From Cymodocea nodosa (Eukaryota; Streptophyta; Magnoliopsida; Alismatales; Cymodoceaceae), in the NCBI GenBank assembly GCA_036874045.1, contig CM072346.1, positions 11,694,001 through 11,758,000 of the forward strand: 64,000 nucleotides of DNA, in the 5' to 3' direction. Shown here piece by piece: positions 36,701 to 48,501 of the stretch (positions within the stretch are counted from its first letter, which is position 1; each line of letters begins with the position of its first letter). The notes beneath the pieces were generated by a model, which saw only the letters and a program-made list of their open reading frames with translations, had not been told where the DNA came from and did not search any database. A program made the translations under genes and the position numbers.

Positions 36701-39700
36701 ACATTTAACAAACCTAGAAGAGAGTTTGTCAAGGCCAAGTGTTAAATTCTTCACAAAAGCAATAGACCCAAAAACCTTGGGAGGGAGGGAAAAGGACTCC
36801 TTGTTAGGAAATAGGCAACTAAGAGGAGCAACTCCCCTTAAAGGTGAAGAGGACATGTAGTTAATAAGATAAGACAAAATGGTGATGACATTGGTCTACA
36901 AATATTTTGGCACATTCATCTCAATTAATAGTGTGCGAGCAACGTTAAGGATATAATGATGTTTGCACTCAACCACATCATTTTGTTGAGATGTATGAGC
37001 ACAAGTACTTTAATGCAAAACACCAAAGTCAATACAAAAGGAAGTAACACTAGATTGAGTAAATTCCAAGGCATTATCTGTACGAAACACTTTGAGAGTG
37101 ACACCAAAATGAGTATTGATTTCATTAAAAAACAAAATAATAACATTGAGAATAGACTGACGATTCCTTAACAAATATAGCTAAGATGCATGAGAGAAAT
37201 CATCAATACACACAATATAATATCGATATCTAGATAACAATGTGGCTCAAGTAGGTCGCCAAATATTATAATAAACAATGTCAAAAGGCTTAAAAACCGA
37301 CGTTAACACATGACTTGAAATGGTAGCATAAAATTGTTTACTTAAAATACATGACTGATAACTAAAGGTACCAATCGAAGTTCAAGGAAAAGATTCTTGC
37401 AACTTTTGATGCGACAAATGACCAAAACAACGATGCCACAGAAGAGAAGAGAAGACTGATCAGAAGTCATCACACTAGCTAGTCCTTGAGGTATATCATC
37501 ACAAACTAGGGAATAAACGTCCTTACTTTGCTTATGGCTCACACTAATCCTTTTCATCTGCAAATCCTAGAAAACACAATGAAATGGAAAAAATTTTATA
37601 GAACAATAAAGTTGTTTGGTACTTTTGCTAATAGATAATAAATTTACTAAAAATTCAAGTATATAAAGAACATGATCAAGGGCAATATTTTGAGTGATAG
37701 AAGCAATGTCTTTGCTAGAAATAGAGCAACCACAACCATCAACTAAGACCACGAAACTAATGCTAGGTATGTTAAGTAAAAGGCTAAACAATTCTCGATT
37801 TCCTGAAATGTGGTTAGAGGCCCTAGAATTAATAATTCAAGTACTATTATGAGAGGAGTTGTGTAATGTAGAATTACCAGACAAGAGAATGTGATTGGTA
37901 CACGATTCACTATGTTGTACATGATAGATCATTAATTCATTATAATCAGCTTGAGATATTTGGATAGAACTGGAAATGGGTAAATCAAGTGACTTAGACA
38001 CTAAAGGAGTAGTAACAACATGAACAGAAGCGAACAATGGAGTAGTTGGACATCCGAACTTATCCTAACATCAATTGGATGAATGATTCTTGTGTCCACA
38101 ATGCACACAAAACTGTCTTGGCTGATTTCATCCACTAGGTTTGCCTTTCCTACATCCAATCGAGGAAGTCTTTCCTTCGACAAATCACAACAAGGACAAA
38201 GGCATCTTGTGAAACAATGGCATGGTTTGTAGCAATGGAGGTAGTAGTGATCCGTAGAACTTTGTTGAATGTGTTCTGAAGGGATGATAACACATCTACA
38301 ACAAGAATTTGACCATGTATATATTCTGAAATTTCTGATTTTAAACCAACCAATAGTAAAGCAACTCCAAGTTCCTCTATAACGACGTTATGTTGCTAAA
38401 TCAAGTGTAGGCGGTTGATACACATCTAGCTCATCTAATAGTGCATGAAATAGTGTATAGAATGAATGAATTGTGTCTTCTCCTTGTTTATAAGTAAACA
38501 AAGTTTCATAAATCTCACAAATTCTAGAAATATTTTGCCCATTTCCATATATAACTTGGAGATTTTTCCATATACATCGAACAGGGCAAACATGAGCAAA
38601 TCCACAAGTAATACTATCTTTGCAACTATTGAAAAGCCATGACACAACCACAAACAACATCAACAGCCCTCTAAACCACATAACCTTCAGATTTAATGTC
38701 TAGGAGATCTTGATATAAGTGAGCACCTTGCAGTTGAGAAATAACAAACTCCTCAAATGTGGGAATCCAATGGTGGTAATTCTGTTCAATCAATTTAGCC
38801 CCTATGACGGCTAGTTTGGAAATATTATTGTCTTGGAAAGATGGCGTCATGGAGGGAGGGTCAACTATCAATTGAAGACAATTCAAATGATGTATTGTCA
38901 ATTGAGGACTATTCAAATGATGTACTATTCACTCTATGTTGACTTCAATTGGAAGACAATTCAGATGACTCTGTGCTACCAATTGAGGATTGTTTGGATG
39001 AAATCAGCCAAAGAAGAGGGATTGCCAACTTCAATTGGAGGTGACTGAGACTCTATGCTCTGTTTTGTCTCTATTGATGACCATTAACGGAAGGTGAAGA
39101 AGTTGCTCTGCTGATGAAGGCAGAGGGATGACAAGTGTAGACCACTTTACATGTCAACAAACTTGAGCCTTATCACTTTGATGAGGCATCAACCATGAGG
39201 AATAGAGGGATGCAACAAACTCAAGTGCTAAAACCTGACATCATTATTTAGATGATGGCTCACACAGAACTCTGATCATTGATGACTCTCAAAAAAGAAG
39301 GTAACAAAAGACCAAAGTTGCTCAGACCGAAGACACAATTCTACAAATGATGACGTCAACGTAACCAACAACATAAGTGACGATGACAATGAGCGACATA
39401 ACAATAGACAACTCCAACAAGGACATAGTGGAAGGGTTTCTAACAAAGCTCTAACACCGAGTTAGAATTAAGGATTGAAAATTCTAACTTCTTCATTTCT
39501 CATAATTGGAATAAGTACAAAGCCATATATGGTTAAATAGATCTAGATCCATTTAACACGAATACAAAGACTTAATACATTAACACAAACAAACCACAAG
39601 TCAAAGCATTATTGGGAAACCTACTTGGGTATTACAAAGATCAAACCACAAATATGACAACAGTTACTACCAATCTGATAGATCCTTCATGGTAGTTATG

Positions 39701-42700
39701 TCAAAGTCTAACTACAAGTGTATTCTACAACTCCAAACATCTGATTCCCTAGCTATGCGTCCCTAAGCTTTTACCTTAGGTACAACTTCAACTATGGTAG
39801 GTAGGACAATAGCTCTTAGATTATAGACTTAAGAGTCTCCTCTCACAAAATAAGTAGTGTCGACCAATTTACTTTTTCATATACCTTACCTAATCCAAAA
39901 ATTATTATCATAGCTAATGGCTAGTCTAGCTGTAAGATCGTATGCCTATACAAGAGAGGTGTGAATTGTGTTTTTCAATATTTTCGAATATAATTGAAAC
40001 TTTAAAACTCAAAAACAAGTCAAAACACTGTTTTCATAAAATCATTTTTATACAATGTTTCAATTACAATATATAATTCAATTCTCCTCAGAAATTGTAG
40101 ATGTAATTATATATCGATATCATGTTTCATCTATACAATTTCATAACTACAAACAGAAAAAACTAATTTACAGAATTTAAAAAATTTCTCCCTGTTTGAG
40201 ATCTTTCTTCTTCTTCTTTCTTCTTCAACAATTCTTCAGTGACGAATATTTTGTCTTTCTCTACTTCACAGAATTTTTTTCCTTATGATACTTTCAATCT
40301 TCAGTGACACATATCTTACATTTTTCTACTTCACTGAATTTTCTTCCACCAGAAAGCTTTTTCCCGAAGAGGTGTTTTTGATCCCTGAAAAGATTTTTCT
40401 TTTGGTGTGCAAAGATAATTTGATCCCTGAAAAGATTTTTCGTTTGATGTACAGGGATAACTGATCAACGAGAATTCTATGTCTTTTATACTGTATCTTC
40501 ATTTCATGCATATCCTCCACATTTAATCAATATCAGTCTTTTACTTCTTCACGTCTTTTCTTTTTACTTCATCGAAATACACACGTTCTAACTCACGTTT
40601 ACATTTCGAATTTTCTTTAATTATCAGTCCTGGATCTCTGAAAAAATTCCTGCAAAATAAACTCTTTTCCAAAATTTTTCATGAAGTATAATAAGAATTC
40701 GTTACTTTAATGTTAATTAAATGAGTAACACAAGTATATATATAACTTAACGTTTCTAACTTAACGAGTTCCTCATATACCAACTCACATGACAAATACT
40801 GTAACTAACTCAACGAACTATCTCTGTAGTGTTACGCTAACTCAACGAACTATCTCCGTTGTGTTACGCTAACTCAATGAACCAGTAATAAACAAATGTT
40901 TTTATAATAAGAATTTTACCACGTGTAAAAATAACAACTTAAGTTTATAACGCTAACCTAACGTGTTGCATTAGTGTTCAATATAGTAACTCAATGCGTT
41001 TAGTTATGTTAACTTAACGAGTTAAACATGAGTACTTCACATGATACAATATAACATTTATAACTTATAATTTCACCACGTATACAACATTAACTTAACG
41101 AGTTCGTCTCTTCTTTTACTTACTAACACAACGAGTTCTCATGTGACCTATTTTAACCTTTAAGTTTTTAACTTAACGAGTTCTCACATGATCTCTATAC
41201 AAACAAAATTCTAACTTAACAAGTTGTCTAAACGTACACTGTTCATGATACAGAAAATATAACTTCAAAACATATCATACTTTTCAATAAAAACACACGT
41301 TAACTTAACGTATAGTTAAATGAGAAATTAATGTAACGAAACGACTAGTTATTAACTTGGTATTATTTCAAATCCAATACAGACAAGTATTTATATCAGT
41401 AAGTTTTTTCTGTATTAATTGATGTACTTCATTTCCTTTCACAATCAATAATAATTGAGCAAATATGATTATTTTTCATTCAACACACATCATCAAAACA
41501 AAATACTCAACACTAGCCAAGGTACAAAACAAGCCTCATCAAAAATTCAACTACATAAAGTATTTGACAATCCTAATTTTCCATTAAATCTTTTCTCTAT
41601 TATTGTTCTCACTACCAAATTGTTTTCCATTAAATGAGTCATATTTTTCCCATTCTATTAAGTTTTTTAGGATTTATGAATAAAAAAGAGGATTTAATAG
41701 AGTCATAGATAGAGGAATCAAGTGTACTTCCTAGTTCATGACAAATCCTCACTAGGTCTGGCTACATTACTTTCTACTCCATAGTCCTCTATTTGATAGC
41801 ATTACAAACTTGAGAACCCATCATTTTAGAAATTGAAGCAACCTCTACCTTGGGTTACTCTCTCTTTAGTACTTCGTAAAAGCATCTTTCATTTAGTTCA
41901 TCGTGATGCATAGGATCCTAATTATATTACTTCTACATTTGGATATCATTATTATAGTCTTTATTAATTATTACTTAAAGTCTATTGGGTTTATCAATTG
42001 AAAAATCACACCATGTATTGGAAATTGTTAAAACCTTCTACATTGAAGTAAAAACTCATTTGTGTATTACTCCTAAACATAAATTGAAACAAATCAATTT
42101 TTCATTTGTTGTCAATCTCGAAACCCATGTATTTTCCAAACTTCTTGGGATCAAACAATTTTTCATTAAGAATTGACAAATTGTCCCTTTGCATCTATTT
42201 TTTGAGTTGTCAAAGGTTGAATTAATCAATCCAACAAAGAATCAACCAATCCAAAGAAGCCAACTACCAAATGTCGACTATGTATTTTAACTTCTTCATT
42301 ACCACCACTAAGCATCGAATGTCAAAGCTTCAAACAAAAGGTTTTCCACCACTATCAAGTGTCCATCATTGACCGTCGAACACTCCCCTTGTGTAGACCA
42401 CTAAAATCCATTAGGATTTTCTAAAGAAAGTCAATGAAGAAGAATGAGAGGGTGTGTCATGCACATGAGAAAAATAGAAAAAAGAAAAGAAAAGAGGAAA
42501 AAAATAAAAAAGGAAACTAGAAGAGAGAAAAAACTAAAAAAGTATATTTAAAATGCTGAAAGTATTAATAGTCACAAAAAATTCTAATATTTTTTATTAC
42601 TTTTTTGAAATTATATTTTCTTATAAATAACATTCTTCTTCTACTTATCTTTGTATTCTTACAAACTTTATTTTTTCTTTTTAAATTTAATTTATGTGAG

Positions 42701-45700
42701 ATTTCTTAAAAAATATTAACTACATTATAGGAATAAAAATTTATTATTTATTCTAAAATCTTATAATCAATAAAATTTTTAATTATGAAAATTATAGATA
42801 AGAGAGAAAAAAAGAGAAGGAAAGAGTAAAGAAAAAATAAAAAAAATTATTACATAAAAAATGATGGAATTATCAAAAAAACATAAAAATCCTCATATTT
42901 TTAATTTATAAAGTTATGTTTGCTTATGAATAGCATTCCTCTTCTACCTATCTATTATTCTCCTAAACTTTAATTTTCTATTTTCTAATTAATTTATGAG
43001 AGATTTTTTTAAAAGAAATTAACTACATTATAAGTATAAAAATTACTCTAAATTCTTATAGTCAATAAAATTTTTAATTATGGAAATTATGTAAATTCTC
43101 TAGTGCCATGTGTAATCTTATTAATTTATGTTTCATGCATGAATTGTAACTTGAATTGTATGGAAATAAAACTTAAAAAATATTGAATTGTAATCAAGAT
43201 TCTATTAAAATCTAACTTAATATATATTGAAACATAACATGATTTCTATTAAAATATAATCTGAATTATATTAGATTGTATCTTAGTTTATATTCAATTC
43301 TAACTTCAATTTTAATAGTGTAACCCGAATTTTAAGTCATTTGTTATTAAAAGTTTCTTTTCAATTATTTGTACATGATTTAAAACGTTTCTCATACATG
43401 CAACTACTATATCTCTAACTAATTGATATTTTACGCATGATAATTGTTTAGAAAATTTATTTAGGTGTTTTTATATACTTATCATAACTTATTTTATCTT
43501 ATACTTGAATTTTAAGTTGAAATTTGAAGTTCTATGATCATTTTCTCAAAACTATTATATTTCCAATGATACAATCATTGATACTTTGATATGTTTTCTT
43601 TTCTTTAGAGGACCAATCCTCAATACAATATTGATATTTGAATATTTGTTCCTAAATATAATCACTGGAGTTTAAGAAAAATCATTTTTAGGCTTTTTGC
43701 ACAATTCTTAGGGTTTTACATCAAACTACTTATCCTTATACCACACAACAAAAAAGGTGTGGTTGAGCAAAAACATAGAGGTCTTTAAGATGATTCAAAT
43801 GAAAGTACCCAAGTATCTTTAGTTCAATGCTACTCTTATAGCATTGTGTCTCATAAATTGTAAGCTTTAAACACTTTCAAGAGGTGACATCCTACTCTAT
43901 TGCCTTGTTCCCAATGCTAAGTTATTTTCTTTAACCCTAAGGATTTTTAGATGGGTGGCCTTCCTTCAAAATCTCTCTACTAGGCTAGATAAGTTGCCTC
44001 CTCAATTTCTTAAATGTGTATTTGTTGAATATTCATTTAAATAAAAAAGATAAAAGTGTTACCATCCTCCCAATAAGGGATACTTTATTTACAATGATGT
44101 CACATCCTTTGAGTCACACACATTACTCATCCTATGTTTATGCCTATTGATAAAGAGGCTACTATAGATTGCAAATCTACCGCTCATCCACCCTAGGTAT
44201 ATCACTAATGTAGACACACTTCACAAACTTCTTTCAATGAGATTGATGAATCAACTAGTAGCATTCCTCTTCCATTGCCTATGCTTATTAACAGAGAGGC
44301 TACTATAAATTGCAATACTATGGCTCATCCACTATAGGTGATCCATAGTTGGAGGTGCTAATCCAATTATGAAAGATTCTTGGGAGCTAAGGAAACCGAG
44401 AATGAGGTGCACTTAACTCAAGCAATGAGAGCACAAGGGGAATCAAGTAAAGATGCAAAAGCTTCATACTTACTGTTGGGGGGGGAACAACATAATCCAT
44501 AATAGGTTCATTGAGTTTCACCACAAGCAAGACAATATTGCATTAATGGTTGACAACTAGAGCAAGAGGAGCAAATGTACTTATGTACAAGTGGTTGGTG
44601 AAGATGATAGTCACTCATGAATCAAAAGAAAAATCATTAACTAGCTAAGTTAATATGTCACTAGACCATCAAGGATTGTCGATAAAGGATGTCAATCAAT
44701 AGCTAACATTCAAACAACTCATCAACCAACAAATTGACCAAGCAAATAGGCTAGCTAGGTGATTGCAAACAATTAAGGTTGATTGAGCAGATCTACTTCA
44801 AGATACACTAAGTGAACCATTGGATGGTAGATCCTAGACAATCAAAGGAAGACCATATATAGCTAGTGGGGGGAGAGAGAGAGAGAGAGAAACTCCAAAT
44901 AGTGAGGAAAAGACTCTAAATGGTCAAAAGAAACATGTCAAATAGCCAAAAAGAAGACTAAACAACCTAATGAATGAGGTAAATGGGTAACCGAAAGGAA
45001 AAATGCTAAACAATCAAGAAAAAAGGTTGGACAACTAAGCAGAAAAGGTTGGACTATTAGATGGAAGAAATTGGACCACCAAAGGGAAGGTTCAAATGAC
45101 CAATAGAAGACCAGTGTGAGATTTATAAGACTAATGAAAGACTCAGATAATAGTAGACTTGGTCAACTAACCCAAGTAGTGGGTCAAATAAAAGTGAGGT
45201 ATGTTCTTGGTACATTCTCAGACATGACAACTAAAGCAAAAGTACGATAGAATGGATTGAAGTCATCATAGGAGACAAAGTTAGCAATTGGATGCTATGT
45301 GCAAGTGCGAGTACCTTTTCGAAGAACAATAGGAAGATCATCAAGGACTATAGGAGGCTGTTGAAAGTGGTTAGTAGAAGAATCTGCATCCAAGGGGATC
45401 CTTAAAAGAGCCAAGAGAAGAACCTAGGAACGTTATCTTCTACGATACATCTGTAGTATCCTTTCTTCACCCATGTTGTTATCCCTAGCAGTATCAGCAA
45501 GTTCTACACCACTCTCCCCTAAGGAATCCTCAACCAAAACTCTCTCATCTCGACTAGCAAGAGTCAAACTAGGTAAAGGAGACTTAGCCTAACTAATGTC
45601 TCCAGAGAAGTAAGACTGATTCTCAAAAAAGGTAACATCAACAGATATGTAGTAGCATTTCGTGGGAGGATAATAACACCTATATCCTTTCTGGATCTGA

Positions 45701-48468
45701 AAGTACCCTATAAACACACACTTGAAAGCACAGGCATCAAGTTTATCCCTACCAAGGCTAAGATTATGAACATATGCAGTGCACCCAGACACTTTAGGAG
45801 TAAGACCAAACAATTCTCTAGTAGGATAAAAGCGATAAATGGAAATTTCACCTCCTAACAGAGACAATGGCATTCTATTAATAAGATATGCAGCAGTAAG
45901 TACAGCATTAGACCAAAGGTATTTTAAGACTTTCATGTGAAGAAGAAAAGTCCTAATGATATCCAGTAGATGACGATGTTTTCACTCAGCAATCTCATTC
46001 TATTGAGGTATGAAGACACGTCTGGTGAATAATTCCCTGAGATAAACAAAAGCTCTGAAATATAGTACTAACAAATTTTAGTGTGTTATAAGTGCGAAGA
46101 CACTTAAGAGTAACAAAAAATTGAGTTTTGATCTCGTTAACAAAATTTTTAATAGAAGTTACAATATTTTGTCTATCTTTTAACAAATACACCCAACACA
46201 CTCTCGAGAAATCATCCACAAAAACAAGATAACAACGAAAACCATATGGTGAGGTAACATGATTAGGACCCTACACATCACAATGAGCTAGATCAAACAT
46301 AGTACTACTTTTAAGAAGAGATACATGCGGATAGGTAGACCAATAGTGTTTCCCTAATTGACAAGATTCATACTTAAAATCCGGTATAGTACTCAAGGCA
46401 ATACCTGTCGAAACTTGTGAGTCATAGGATGCCCCAACTGATGATGTCAAAGAAGAGAATACACAGTCGTAGATGACAACAACAGAGTTGCAAGACCACA
46501 AGAAAGAGTATCACAGACGAGAACATACTCCCCAACGCTTCTCTTATGGTCCAAACAAATTATCTTTCTCATTTGCAAATCTTGAAAGGTACAATAGAAA
46601 GGGAAGAAAGTCACAAAACAGGATAATTGAGTTGTAATAGAACTAATAGATAAAAGGTTAATAGAAAGTTCAATGACATATAAGGTGTGTTCAAGTGAAA
46701 TATCAGGAGTGACATCAATTGTGCCACATCCTAATATTTGACATGAACGTCGATCAACAATGGTGACACTATGTAGGTTTGTAGTTTTCTACAAGCGTGA
46801 GGAAAGTGTAAGACATCCTATCATATGTTGAGATGCACCTAAGTTAACAATCTAAGGTTGAACTTCACTGATAAATATGGACATGCCAAAGGTGGAAGTC
46901 AAGGACACAACTACTAGGGGGCTAAAGCCCTGTGCCTGCTTCAGGTTCTCATACTCTTGCTGAGTGATGGTTACTGTCGCTACCTTAGAAGTAACACACG
47001 ATATATCCTTTGTTTTTGTCACTACCCAAGCCTAAGTAGGCCTCCCAACACTTCTCTGATCTATAGTTTGTCTTCCCACAGTGAGTACAAGGAATCCTAC
47101 GACTTCTAATCCCATGGTTGGGACAACTATCCTGTCTGTTCAGAGTGTTTCTAACAACTAAGGCTAAGGTCTCTTATGTTTCTACACTTGTCATGTTACT
47201 TGCTTTGGAGATGCATAACACTTTAGTAAAGGCAGCCCCCAAATCTAGTGTAATATCTCCTCCGAGGAGGTGCCCTCGTACCTGAGACACTAAATCTGAT
47301 GGGAGACCAACTAGGAAGGCAACCACCTAGAGATCATTCTGATACCTTTGCAATGTCACAAGATCAATAGTAGGTAGTTGAAGAGTGTTCAGTTCCTGAA
47401 ATAAGGACCTTATTGTCCCATAATACTCTTGTATTGACTGTCCCGACATCCTAAGAGTAAAAATCTTCTCGCAGATCTCATACACTCTTAAAATGTTTCT
47501 CTCCTTAACATACATTTGCTTTAAGGTGTCCCATATAAGCTTTGTAGGGCGAAACATCATCACACCCTTAACAACTGACGACTCCATACTATTTTTCAAC
47601 CACATAATAACTGTAACATCATCAGCAAACCAATCATCATACGCACCATCTTTAACATCTGGAGGTAGTTGAGTGAGGTGTCGACTCTTCCTTTGTACTA
47701 CCACAAAGGTGAGAAAACTCAATGACCACGTATGATAGTTTAGCTCACTGAGTTTGATTGACGTTCTAGATAATTGTCGAATCGTAGTTTCTCTGAAGGC
47801 CATCAAAACCTATCTGATTAATCAATACCAATGGATTCAAAAGCCAACTTCTGCAACACCAGTAAATTCAACAGCCACCATCTATACAAAGGTCAACAAC
47901 AAGTACCAACCTAAAGACCTCTAATCTTCAACATCTGCGAAGAAGACCTAATAAACCAAACTCATGTCTAGAAATTCGCACACCCACACAAGAACCATGG
48001 AACTCCACAATTTCACCCCCTTTTTTTTTGTCACCTGAACACTCAGTACATGCACAGTCGAAGCACTTGCGTCAGCTCACGGAATCCGACAGACCTGGTC
48101 ACGCATAGATAGAGACACCGCCATACCAAGAAGAAGATGTCAGGTACCCATGTGGTGCTCACCGATCATTAGGTGCCTGTGTGGTCGCCGATCCTACACG
48201 CGGATGGAGCAATTGAAATCGACATTTCGGTCGCATGCGAAAGAAGCTACGAAAGCCCTCAATCACCAGTCATCATTGAACCTGGTCACCCTAGGGCTCC
48301 CACATCTAGAGATGTGATCACTAGTCACGCGTTCTCCGGTCATCTATTCATTGAAGATGGTCATCGATCACCAAGCTGGTCTCTTGTTCTAACCTAGCTC
48401 TGATACCATGTGGAATGTGATTTGAAGAAAAAAAATTTTCTTACATTTCTCTAACATAGGATACATAT

Positions 48469-48501
<33 letters not shown>

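Larger units (their letters stand above)
35503..39585 (-). mobile_element. Copia F: nested in G, exact CAAAC target duplication
   Basis: Flanked by CAAAC on both sides (35498-35502 and 39586-39590). Reading leftwards: 5' LTR (39460-39585), primer-binding site (39448-39459), leader, gag from about 38872 with zinc knuckle (CVHCGHKNHSSN) near 38070-38110 and protease at about 37570-37850. Integrase lies at about 36430-37560 (YLINYMSSSPLRGVAP, FVKCIFVGYP), the pre-RT segment (YEGIRSCTAHPISNHVVSYA) at about 36200-36290, and RNase H at 35530-36029 (GDKNDRKSTSSYCTYLGDN). Reverse transcriptase is deleted near 36040-36140. Only the last 29 bp of the 3' LTR remain (35503-35531). Confidence 0.88.
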
